NCBI GenBank assembly: GCA_030625285.1
Contig: DAOURC010000003.1
Coordinates: 1-18,335, forward strand
Reading direction: 5' to 3'
Source of the DNA: Eubacteriales bacterium
GTDB lineage: Bacteria > Bacillota > Clostridia > Peptostreptococcales > Acidaminobacteraceae
Length of the DNA stretch: 18,335 nucleotides
Below the pieces are notes generated by a model. That model was not told where the DNA came from, did not search any database, and saw nothing but the letters and a program-made list of their open reading frames with translations. The translations under genes and the position numbers were made by a program. Shown in pieces: positions 1-6,767 of the stretch (the first letter of the stretch is position 1; every line of letters starts with the position of its first letter).

Positions 1-957
1 GGAAGATTCAAGCCGATTTACTATGATAGAATCAAAAAGGGGATTTTAAATCCTATCACTGCTATCGATGTTATTAAAGAAACTGAGACGACGGCAGTTC
101 TAGATGGAAACGACGGAATGGGTCATGTTGTAGCGAAAAAAGCGATGCAAATGGCCATTGATAAAGCTAAAGAGTATGGAATGGGCATGGTTGCGGTGAG
201 AAATTCATCGCATTACGGAATAGCAGGTTATTATACTTTGATGGCTGCGGAAGCTGGAATGATTGGTATAACAGGGACAAATGCAAGACCTTCCATTGCT
301 CCGACTTTCGGTGTTGAAAACATGCTTGGGACCAACCCTTTAACTATAGGAATTCCAACTGATGAAGCTTTTCCATTTGCTTTGGATTGTGCTACTTCGA
401 TATCGCAAAGAGGAAAGATAGAAAGATATGCCAGAGAAGGAAAAGAAACTCCAAAAGGATGGGTTATCGACAGGGAAGGCAGTGCAAGAACCGATACAGA
501 TGGGATACTTAAAGATCTGGTTTTAGGAAAAGCTGCATTGACGCCTCTCGGTGGAATAGGAGAAGAACTGGCTGGTTATAAAGGTTACGGTTATGCAACT
601 GTTGTTGAAATTTTATCTGCTGCTCTTCAAGACGGAAAGTTTTTAAAAGATATATCCGATCATGATGAAAACGGGAATCAAAAACCTTATCAGCTTGGAC
701 ATTTCTTTATAGCGATAAATGTTGAAAATTTCATCAATGTGGATATATTCAAAAGAATAGCCGGGGATATTTTAAGAAGCTTAAGAAACAGTGACAAAAT
801 GCCTGGTGAAGAGAAAATCTACACTGCTGGAGAAAAAGAACATATTGCTTGGATGGAGAGAAAAGATACGGGTATTCCGGTAGGAACAGAACTTCAGAAG
901 CAGATTAAAGAGGTAATAGAGAAGTTGGATCTAGAAGGATATGAAAACTTTATATAG
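1..957 (+). CDS. Ldh2-family malate/L-lactate dehydrogenase, 5'-truncated
   Basis: The reading frame is already open at base 1 and runs 318 codons to TAG, so the start lies outside the window. Family members are about 350 residues long, so perhaps 30-40 N-terminal residues are missing. Visible Ldh2/MdhB-type motifs are the segment DGNDGMGH, the NSSHYG motif carrying the presumed catalytic histidine, and the GTNP and DCATS segments of the NAD(P)-binding region. The family consists of cytosolic NAD(P)-dependent oxidoreductases that reduce 2-oxoacids such as pyruvate or oxaloacetate, or oxidise the corresponding 2-hydroxyacids. It is unrelated to classical LDH/MDH. Family membership is secure; the substrate (malate, lactate, ureidoglycolate or a sulfonated analogue) cannot be read from the sequence. 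An intrinsic terminator follows directly, so it is the last gene of its transcript. Confidence 0.88.
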   Translation, partial: GRFKPIYYDRIKKGILNPITAIDVIKETETTAVLDGNDGMGHVVAKKAMQMAIDKAKEYGMGMVAVRNSSHYGIAGYYTLMAAEAGMIGITGTNARPSIAPTFGVENMLGTNPLTIGIPTDEAFPFALDCATSISQRGKIERYAREGKETPKGWVIDREGSARTDTDGILKDLVLGKAALTPLGGIGEELAGYKGYGYATVVEILSAALQDGKFLKDISDHDENGNQKPYQLGHFFIAINVENFINVDIFKRIAGDILRSLRNSDKMPGEEKIYTAGEKEHIAWMERKDTGIPVGTELQKQIKEVIEKLDLEGYENFI

Positions 958-970
958 TATAGAAAAGAAG

Positions 971-996
971 CAGCGGATATAATTTCGCTGTTTTTT
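971..996 (+). terminator. Intrinsic terminator after the Ldh2-family gene
   Basis: The arms CAGCGGA and TTCGCTG pair over 7 bp with one G-U and are followed directly by six T residues. It starts 14 bases after the dehydrogenase stop codon. Confidence 0.8.
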
Positions 997-1077
997 CATT
1001 CTGTATGAACTTGAGGTACCATAAATTCTGTTTTTTTCGTATTTCTATAACGAGATATAATGAGGAGGGTTTTTAAA

Positions 1078-2313
1078 ATGAAAAGAAAGATAAGTATTAT
1101 ATTGGTTTTAGTGCTTTTGATGAGTACATTACTGCCGAGCATGGCTTTTGCGGTTCCTTATAAAAACTTGAATATGGATCAGTATATGCTGAAGAGTTTC
1201 CATTCAAGAATTTACAATGGTTTGCCGTGGGGACTATTTAAAAGAGGAGAAGGTAATCTACCTCCTGGACTTGCAAAAAAACTGGAATTGCCGCATGGAT
1301 TGAGCAAAGAGTTTCATGCAGATAACTTTGTTTTGTATGTAAATAAGATGCTTATTAAATACAACAGAACTGAGACAGAAGGTTTAATCGACGAAATTAA
1401 AGTATTGCTTGATGTGGATCCTATCGATAAAGATGCTATTGAGTTGTTACTCGAAGAGTTGAAAGAGACTTACCTATGGTATCAATTTATTGATAAGGTA
1501 GAATTGATTATTGTAAAATGCGAAGAAGTGGATACAAGCTTAGCGGCGCAAATTGAAGCATATATTCTATTGGATGATCCAGAAGACAGAGAAGTTATCG
1601 AAGCTTTAGTTGAAGAGCTTGAAGCGCTTTGTGATACTTTTGAATACTATGAAGATTTAGTAGATGGTATAAATGCAATTTTAGATGCTGATGGTTTTGC
1701 GTGGGGAGATACTGAAACTGGAGTATCATTTTTGATCAAATTCAACCTTTGGAATGGCCTTGTTGTTCCTAATCCTGATCCTATAGTGCTAGCTGAGGCA
1801 ATAGTAGTATTGGAAGCGTTGCTAGATTATTTAGATGATATGTTTACTATCACTGAAGGAATCGCTGCTTTAAATGTATATAAAATTCAAATGGAAGTTA
1901 TCCTTGAAGCTCCTGAATTTACAACTGGAGCAAACTATGGAGTTTATATCATAGGAGTAGAGGATATGTTTGATGAATATATCGCGGAAATTGACGACTT
2001 AACTAACCCTGAATTATTTGATATAATAGTATTGATTTCAAAAGTAGAGTTGTTATTGGATACTTATGAAGATATGAGATATGTTACATTACTTGAGAAT
2101 GTTGATTACATTGCAAAAAGAGACGCAGTATTGGCTTTAACAGCTACAATTGTTGGTCTGGATAATGATGAGCTAGATATTCTATATGCTGAATTTGTTG
2201 TTCTTGTTGCTCAATTAAACGCTGAAGCATATATTGAATTAGCTCAGTATGATAATTTCATTGAAAAATATGATGATTTGATGGAGTTATACGTAATTTT
2301 AACAACTCCATAA
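1078..2313 (+). CDS. Secreted acidic helical-repeat protein of unknown function, first gene of the sigI-rsgI operon
   Basis: I do not recognise a named family. The start is placed at the ATG at 1078, nine bases after AGGAGG at 1063-1068; the earlier ATG at 1060 lies upstream of that site. The 411-residue product begins with a clear Sec signal peptide: MKRK, a hydrophobic core to about residue 20, then a likely cut after AFA near residue 25. After it comes a Pro/Gly/Leu patch containing LPPGLAKK and then about 300 acidic residues. That part reads as roughly five degenerate helical units of 55-75 residues with the pattern I..L..EL....Y/F, for example VIEALVEELEAL and IELLLEELKETY. No enzyme motif, cell-wall anchor or transmembrane helix is visible beyond the signal peptide, so export to the surface or medium is likely. 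Only 21 bases separate it from sigI, which suggests co-transcription and perhaps a role as partner or target of that signalling pair. Confidence 0.75.
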   Translation: MKRKISIILVLVLLMSTLLPSMAFAVPYKNLNMDQYMLKSFHSRIYNGLPWGLFKRGEGNLPPGLAKKLELPHGLSKEFHADNFVLYVNKMLIKYNRTETEGLIDEIKVLLDVDPIDKDAIELLLEELKETYLWYQFIDKVELIIVKCEEVDTSLAAQIEAYILLDDPEDREVIEALVEELEALCDTFEYYEDLVDGINAILDADGFAWGDTETGVSFLIKFNLWNGLVVPNPDPIVLAEAIVVLEALLDYLDDMFTITEGIAALNVYKIQMEVILEAPEFTTGANYGVYIIGVEDMFDEYIAEIDDLTNPELFDIIVLISKVELLLDTYEDMRYVTLLENVDYIAKRDAVLALTATIVGLDNDELDILYAEFVVLVAQLNAEAYIELAQYDNFIEKYDDLMELYVILTTP

Positions 2314-2334
2314 CAAATTAGGGGGAAGTGCGTC

Positions 2335-2997
2335 TTGAATCTAACATTGATAGAAGCTTTAGCAGAAATAAAAGAAGAAAATCAGGATGAAGTAAGGAAT
2401 GAATTTATAAAAGAGTATTTCCCGTTTATTATCAAAAAAGTATCGGATTTTACCGGTCACTATGTAGATGTAAATAATTCGGATGAATTTTCCATCGCAC
2501 TAGATGCCTTCAATGAGGCTATCAACCGGTATGATTTTGGTAAAGGAAAGTTTTTAAGTTATGCAAAACTTGTTATTGAGAGCAGACTTAAGGATTTTTA
2601 TAAAAGAAAGAAAAACAAAGAGTTTTTAAGGGATTCTATTGATGATAGTATATCGGATCAAAAGGATATAGAGAGAGAATTCATTTTGAAGAATGAAATA
2701 TTGAGATTATCAGATGAGTTGGAAAAGTATGATATTTCATTTGAAAAGTTGATGGATACCTTGCCGAAGCATCAGATAACAAAATCGAACGCCAAAGAAG
2801 TTACTAGATTGATTGTTTCCGATGAAACTATATTAAAGTTATTAAAAGAAAAAGGCAATTTGCCTAGAAAAGAAATAATAAGCAAAATGAATGTGACAAA
2901 TAAACAACTAAAAAGAAGTAGAAACTTCATAATTGCAATGGCAATTGTTTTGTCGGGAGATTATGAAACCATAAATGAGTATTTGGATATTAAGTGA
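2335..2997 (+). CDS. sigI: RNA polymerase sigma factor SigI
   Basis: This is a 220-residue sigma factor of the SigI group, which directs RNA polymerase to stress or cell-envelope genes and is held inactive by RsgI. The sigma-2-like region carries the signature HYVDVNNSDEFSIALDAFNE followed by AINRYDFGKGKFLSYA, close to the SigI consensus (ENSDEFSIGL.AFNEAI..FD..KG.FLSFA). The C-terminal part, about residues 165-205, holds the DNA-binding region (GNLPRKEIISKMNVTNKQLK). The start is a TTG at 2335 behind GGGGGA; no better ATG exists. rsgI follows with its GTG start 13 bases after the sigI stop, the usual sigma/anti-sigma arrangement. Which promoters it recognises cannot be told from here. In better-known species the sigI operon is autoregulated, but I found no convincing SigI promoter upstream. 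Confidence 0.9.
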   Translation: MNLTLIEALAEIKEENQDEVRNEFIKEYFPFIIKKVSDFTGHYVDVNNSDEFSIALDAFNEAINRYDFGKGKFLSYAKLVIESRLKDFYKRKKNKEFLRDSIDDSISDQKDIEREFILKNEILRLSDELEKYDISFEKLMDTLPKHQITKSNAKEVTRLIVSDETILKLLKEKGNLPRKEIISKMNVTNKQLKRSRNFIIAMAIVLSGDYETINEYLDIK

Positions 2998-3010
2998 GGA
3001 GGTATTCACT

Positions 3011-4006
3011 GTGAATAAAGGTGTTATCGTAAAAATCAAAGATAAATATTGTGTTGTAATGACGCAGGGAATGAATACAAAAAAAATTGTTAAAAAAGAT
3101 GATTGCAGAGTTGGAAAGGAAGTTTATTTTTTAACTGAAGATGTAATTTCAAGTGTAAAAACTGATTGGATGAGATATGCAATTGCTGCTGTTTTAATGT
3201 TGGCAGTGTCGGTAGGAGCGTATGCTTATCAACTACAAAATACTGTATATTCAGTTGTGGCGCTTGATATAAACCCAAGCGTCGAAATCGAGCTCAATAG
3301 AAACGATAAAGTTATCGGACTTGAAGCGATAAATGTCGATGGTGAAGATATCATTGATGAGAATATGATTGGTAAACCTATCGAATATGTTCTTAATCAG
3401 TTAGTATCCAATGCTAAATTTTTAGAGTATTTAGCGGTGGATGATGGAAAAATACTTTTAACTACTGTTGAAAAGAAAAACGACAATGATAATATCGATA
3501 AAAAACTGGCTGAATTGATTGAGAATAACGAGTTATATAAAGATGTCGATGTTGTAATACTTCAAGCAACTAATGAAGAACATGAAGAGGCTGAAGCAAA
3601 AGGCGTTTCTGTAGGACTTCAAAAGCTCACTAAGATCGAAAAAGAAATCAACCCGGTTGCTGCTGAAAATAGAACTGAGGTTATGTCGGTCAAAGAATTC
3701 TTTTATAGTTTAGAGAATCTAGAGCAATTTCAAAATACTGAAGAAGCTAAGAATGGTCATGTGAAAATGAACAAAGAGATAATGAAAGCTGCAATTGCAG
3801 CTCATAAGGAAGCTATGAAGGAAGAGATTGAAGCAAGAAAAGCTGAAAACGGGAATAATAATGAGGATGTTGATTTAGAAACAGATCAAGAAGATGTAGA
3901 TAATGGCAATAAAGGTAAACCAGAAAATCCTGGTAAATCCAATGAAAATAGAGACAATGACGACGAAGACGAAGACGAAGACGATGAAGAAGAAGAAGAA
4001 GATTAA
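3011..4006 (+). CDS. rsgI: Anti-sigma factor RsgI with acidic C-terminal tail
   Basis: This is the 331-residue single-pass membrane anti-sigma factor of SigI. The GTG at 3011 lies eight bases after GAGGAGG, so it is preferred over the longer in-frame ORF beginning inside sigI. Residues 1-50 form the cytoplasmic RsgI N-terminal domain, which binds SigI. Residues 53-73 are the membrane helix. Next comes the conserved extracellular block VVALDINPSVEIELN; its Asn88-Pro89 bond matches the site at which RsgI SEA-like domains are known to autocleave before regulated intramembrane proteolysis. After about residue 215 there is a helical segment rich in Glu, Lys and Ala, then a low-complexity Gly/Pro/Asn stretch and a nearly pure Asp/Glu tail. 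Many clostridial RsgI proteins carry a carbohydrate-binding domain in this position; none is visible here, so the sensed signal is probably not a polysaccharide bound by a known module. Confidence 0.9.
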   Translation: MNKGVIVKIKDKYCVVMTQGMNTKKIVKKDDCRVGKEVYFLTEDVISSVKTDWMRYAIAAVLMLAVSVGAYAYQLQNTVYSVVALDINPSVEIELNRNDKVIGLEAINVDGEDIIDENMIGKPIEYVLNQLVSNAKFLEYLAVDDGKILLTTVEKKNDNDNIDKKLAELIENNELYKDVDVVILQATNEEHEEAEAKGVSVGLQKLTKIEKEINPVAAENRTEVMSVKEFFYSLENLEQFQNTEEAKNGHVKMNKEIMKAAIAAHKEAMKEEIEARKAENGNNNEDVDLETDQEDVDNGNKGKPENPGKSNENRDNDDEDEDEDDEEEEED

Positions 4007-4011
4007 TAACT

Positions 4012-4060
4012 AAAAACCTCCCCCTTGGATTTCTTTATAGAAATGGGGGGAGGTTTTTTT
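4012..4060. terminator. Bidirectional intrinsic terminator between rsgI and the convergent diguanylate cyclase gene
   Basis: CCTCCCCC (4017-4024) pairs with GGGGGAGG (4046-4053), flanked by A-rich sequence on the left and seven T residues on the right. The A/T flanks give a U-tract on either strand, and the two genes converge here. Confidence 0.88.
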
Positions 4061-4067
4061 ATTGAAT

Positions 4068-5549
4068 TTAATCGGTGCTATGTTTAGTTCGGATTTTATG
4101 GTTGTACATTTCAGTATCAGCATATTCAAGAAATTGATCAAGGTTATAACCGAGCTTGTAGTTATATTCAGCTAGACCATAGCTAAAATTAATTTCATAT
4201 AATTTGTTTGGAGTGCAGTTCAATTCATCTAGGATATCTTCAGTTGAATTGAATAATGCTTTTGCATCTACAAGTGAGGTGAGCGGCATTATTAAAAGAA
4301 ACTCATCACCGCCGAGTCTACATAAAGAGTCTTCGGGGTGGATGTGTCTTTGAATAAATCTGACTGTATCGATAATAAGTTTATCTCCTACAGCGTGGCC
4401 GTGATTGTCGTTTAGATGCTTAAGATTATTTATGTCGATGTAAGCAATGGTAAATGTTTTTTTGTTTTCATCTGATAATGCCATAGCTTCTTTAAGTTTT
4501 TGTATGCCTATTCGCCTATTGAATATGCCTGTCAGGATATCTGTAGTCGCGTATTCAAATAGGGATTGATTTAAATTTTCAATGCGCTCTAGCATAAAAT
4601 TCACTTCGTCACTAAGCAAGTCAAGTTCGTATGAACCGGAAACATCAATACGTTTAGATAAATCTTCTCCATGAGCGATGTTTGATACACTATTGCTGAG
4701 TTTTTGGATTTGTGAAGCAAATTTTTTCATACTCAAGTAAAGTAAAAGACCTAGTATGAAAAAAGATAATAACAGTGTTGTTAGGGTTTTGTAAATTGTT
4801 GCTCTACCAAGGGCTACAATCTCGTTGTTGTTCGTCAATGATAAAAATAAGGCTTTTTCAGTATTTATGTATGGTATATAGAAATCAGCTTTTGAGAAAT
4901 CATCTGTTATTTTTGTTGTGTGAATAAGTTCTTTTTCGTTATAAGGTAAAGAAAAATTCTCTTTTTCTATATTGAATCGCGTATTAGAAACAATGGCATC
5001 AATATGACTGGCATCGATATCCGCTGCGAAAGATAGATAACCAACAATAGGACCTTCACCATCGGTTTTTAAAATAGGTTGAGTCGTAACGATGACGGGT
5101 TTGTTTTCAATCAACATCAGACCTGATTCATAAGGGGTTTCAAAAGCCGATTCAATTAATTCTATTGGAGTATCGATATATTGCTCAGCAAGTAAATCGT
5201 AACTTTTGGAGAATACAGTATTTCCATTAAGATCAGATAAAATAAAGTGATTTATTTTCAATATTTCAAATGTGTCAGGTGAAATATTCGCATTTATATA
5301 GTTTGGCATTTGACCAAGTATAAAATAGTATGAATCATCCCAAGTAGACCAATCTTGTGATTGTGGAATGATATGATCAATCGCTGATTGTATACCAAAT
5401 TCTATTCGCTCGACATCCTTATTAAAGTGATTTTCTTCAAGTTCTATATATCCTTTCATAACATAAGTAGATATCAAAAATGAACTGATAATTACTAAAA
5501 ATGTAGTGAACGATAGGATTAAAAAAAGAATTTTATTTTTGAGTTTCAT
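4068..5549 (-). CDS. Membrane-bound diguanylate cyclase (CHASE4-HAMP-GGDEF)
   Basis: The 493-residue protein has a transmembrane helix at about 7-29, an extracellular domain at about 30-250 and a second transmembrane helix at about 255-273. A HAMP-like linker (275-327) and a C-terminal GGDEF domain (about 335-490) follow. The sensor region has the CHASE4-like DWSTWDDSYYF segment. The GGDEF domain has D.LTG..NRR, YIDINNLKHLND and an intact GGDEF at 413-417, so it should make c-di-GMP from two GTP at the inner membrane face in response to an external signal. The inhibitory I-site, normally RxxD, reads HPED at 404-407, so allosteric product inhibition may be weak or absent. No EAL or HD-GYP domain is present. 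The ATG is preceded by GGAGG at seven bases. The gene stands alone between opposing neighbours, and its signal and target are unknown. Confidence 0.92.
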   Translation of the reverse strand: MKLKNKILFLILSFTTFLVIISSFLISTYVMKGYIELEENHFNKDVERIEFGIQSAIDHIIPQSQDWSTWDDSYYFILGQMPNYINANISPDTFEILKINHFILSDLNGNTVFSKSYDLLAEQYIDTPIELIESAFETPYESGLMLIENKPVIVTTQPILKTDGEGPIVGYLSFAADIDASHIDAIVSNTRFNIEKENFSLPYNEKELIHTTKITDDFSKADFYIPYINTEKALFLSLTNNNEIVALGRATIYKTLTTLLLSFFILGLLLYLSMKKFASQIQKLSNSVSNIAHGEDLSKRIDVSGSYELDLLSDEVNFMLERIENLNQSLFEYATTDILTGIFNRRIGIQKLKEAMALSDENKKTFTIAYIDINNLKHLNDNHGHAVGDKLIIDTVRFIQRHIHPEDSLCRLGGDEFLLIMPLTSLVDAKALFNSTEDILDELNCTPNKLYEINFSYGLAEYNYKLGYNLDQFLEYADTEMYNHKIRTKHSTD

Positions 5550-5608
5550 ATACGAGCCTCCGTGGGTGTAATGAAATTTGAATAATCAGAATTGTCACAC
5601 CGCATATA

Positions 5609-5638
5609 ATTATACATGTATTATTGCAAAAAATAAAT
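5609..5638 (-). promoter_or_regulatory. Possible promoter of the diguanylate cyclase gene
   Basis: On the minus strand a perfect TATAAT lies at 5609-5614, about 60 bases upstream of the start codon. The -35 region is only T-rich (TTATTT at 17 bp), so the assignment rests mainly on the -10 box. A 10-base palindrome, ATACATGTAT, lies next to it. Confidence 0.35.
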
Positions 5639-5651
5639 CAAATTAATGAAC

Positions 5652-5665
5652 GGTAACGATTGTTA
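5652..5665. repeat. Short inverted repeat, possible operator
   Basis: GTAAC-GATT-GTTAC is a 5-bp inverted repeat in the region between the divergent diguanylate cyclase and small membrane protein genes. It could be a binding site for a regulator of either gene, but this is only suggestive. Confidence 0.2.
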
Positions 5666-5726
5666 CATACTTTTTTATTCAGTTAGTTGTAATATTAAAG
5701 GAAACATGTAAAAGAGAGGGGTATAT

Positions 5727-5942
5727 ATGATGAGTAAGAAATTTTCGAAGTATATAAGATTGTTCCATAGATATATGACAGTGCCGTTTGTCATTATAAC
5801 GATTTATGTTATGCTTATTAATCCAGGTAATCCTGTAATGCTAAAAGTTCAAAAGGTAGCGATGTTGACTCTTGCGGTTACTGGAACAATATTGTTTTTA
5901 CAAATATATCAGAGAAAGTACTTTGGTAAAAAGAAGAAGTAA
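5727..5942 (+). CDS. Small two-helix membrane protein, function unknown
   Basis: A 71-residue protein with two hydrophobic segments (about residues 16-32 and 40-60), a basic N-terminus and a KKKK end, so both termini are probably cytoplasmic. A purine-rich site (GAGAGGGG) precedes the start; the ATG at 5727 is immediately followed by a second in-frame ATG at 5730, and either could be used. A strong terminator lies seven bases after the stop, making this a single-gene transcript. The part around FHRYMTVPFVIITIYVML resembles a membrane helix of PepSY-type proteins, but too weakly to name it. Its separate start signal, membrane pattern and terminator argue that it is a real gene. Confidence 0.7.
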   Translation: MMSKKFSKYIRLFHRYMTVPFVIITIYVMLINPGNPVMLKVQKVAMLTLAVTGTILFLQIYQRKYFGKKKK

Positions 5943-5948
5943 TAATGA

Positions 5949-5981
5949 AATGAGTAGCAAAAGCTACTCATTAATTTTTTT
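5949..5981 (+). terminator. Intrinsic terminator after the small membrane protein gene
   Basis: AATGAGTAGC (5949-5958) and GCTACTCATT (5963-5972) form a perfect 10-bp stem with an AAAA loop, followed by AA and a run of eight T residues. Confidence 0.93.
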
Positions 5982-6010
5982 TGTAGTGTATGAATAGTAG
6001 GTTATCAGGT

Positions 6011-6628
6011 CTACTCTTTGCTTGTAATAAAGTTCTTAGTTAGTTCATAATGTTCAGCTTTGCAGACAAAAACGATGGTGTCGTTATTTTTGAATTTAGC
6101 ATTAGGTCCTGGCGAGAGAATAGTTTTATCATCTCTTTTTATCATGACTATAGTTGAACCTGTGTGAAACCAAAATGAACTTTTACCTACTGTTTTGCCG
6201 ACAAGATGTGAATCTTTTGGTGTTTGAAGTTCGTAAGGATAAAAATTTGCAATGTGTTTTGGTCGAGAACTCAATTCAAAAACATGGTCAATTTTGTCTT
6301 TTATCCGATTATCAATAGATGATTTTTCATCAAGTAATTCCTTGATATCTTTTCTCAAATCATTGGATTTGTTGCTTGTATGCATATTGCTTATAAATAA
6401 TGAAGCATTTTCTATATTGAGAATGGTAATGCCGTTTTTTGGAGTTGATGAAACAACCTCACAATCCTTTAATAAGGCGATAGCTTTTCTTATAGTTTCA
6501 GGCGATACACCATATTTACTTGATAGTGTCGATCTTCCGCTTATTTTCGTACTTGCCAATAACTCTTTGTTGACTATAGATTCAGCGATATCTATAGCGA
6601 TTCGAATATAACGTGGTTGAGGTTTCAT
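6011..6628 (-). CDS. busR: BusR-like GntR/TrkA_C transcriptional repressor of osmolyte uptake
   Basis: A 205-residue regulator. Residues 1-75 are a GntR-type winged helix (SSKYGVSPETIRKAIALLKD is the recognition helix region). Residues 88-118 form a charged coiled-coil-like helix, and residues 130-203 a TrkA_C/RCK_C domain (HLVGKTVGKSSFWFHTGSTI, then a PGPNAKF..NDTIVFVCKAEHY end). This domain order is that of BusR, the streptococcal/lactococcal regulator that binds c-di-AMP through its RCK_C domain and then represses the glycine betaine transporter operon. The divergent neighbour is exactly such a transporter operon, which strongly supports the assignment. The start has GAGGGA about eight bases upstream. 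Its promoter region overlaps the likely operator, so autoregulation is probable. c-di-AMP binding is inferred from the family and not shown by the sequence. Confidence 0.85.
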   Translation of the reverse strand: MKPQPRYIRIAIDIAESIVNKELLASTKISGRSTLSSKYGVSPETIRKAIALLKDCEVVSSTPKNGITILNIENASLFISNMHTSNKSNDLRKDIKELLDEKSSIDNRIKDKIDHVFELSSRPKHIANFYPYELQTPKDSHLVGKTVGKSSFWFHTGSTIVMIKRDDKTILSPGPNAKFKNNDTIVFVCKAEHYELTKNFITSKE

Positions 6629-6670
6629 TAGCTTAATCCCTCTTTCTTTCCTTTTTATTTACATCTATTT

Positions 6671-6699
6671 ATTATAATACAAAATGGTTGTTATGTCTC
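6671..6699 (-). promoter_or_regulatory. Likely busR promoter
   Basis: On the minus strand, GAGACA (6694-6699) and TATAAT (6671-6676) are separated by exactly 17 bp, about 45 bases upstream of the busR start. The -10 box is perfect; the -35 matches 4 of 6. Confidence 0.55.
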
Positions 6700-6743
6700 T
6701 ATAATTTGACTAAAAACAACCCATATGTTAAAATTGAGTTGTT
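6686..6743. promoter_or_regulatory. Candidate bipartite BusR operator
   Basis: GGTTGTT (6686-6692) and its exact inverted copy AACAACC (6715-6721) are 22 bp apart. A third half-site, GTTGTT, lies at 6738-6743. The first lies inside the busR promoter spacer, the second in the transporter promoter just after its -35 box, and the third at the expected transcription start. BusR is known to read bipartite sites separated by 22 bp. That this repeat is the site here is inference. Confidence 0.5.
6706..6734 (+). promoter_or_regulatory. Promoter of the glycine betaine transporter operon
   Basis: TTGACT (6706-6711) and TAAAAT (6729-6734) with a 17-bp spacer, placing the transcription start near 6741, about 27 bases before the first gene. 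It is interleaved with the GTTGTT repeats. Confidence 0.75.
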
Positions 6744-6767
6744 ATTAAAAACGAGGAGGTACGAATT

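Noticed and set aside
1056..1061. TATAAT as -10 box for the operon at 1078
   Set aside because: It touches the ribosome-binding site, so a transcript starting 7 bases later would begin inside the Shine-Dalgarno sequence, and no -35 box lies at the right distance.
2975..3010. Start of rsgI inside sigI
   Set aside because: The GTG at 3011 has a strong, well-spaced GAGGAGG and gives the normal RsgI N-terminus; the extension is sigI sequence in another frame.
3090..3278. Antisense reading frames inside rsgI, transporter and his genes
   Set aside because: They lie wholly within well-supported genes, lack ribosome-binding sites and have low-complexity or atypical composition; treated as shadows.
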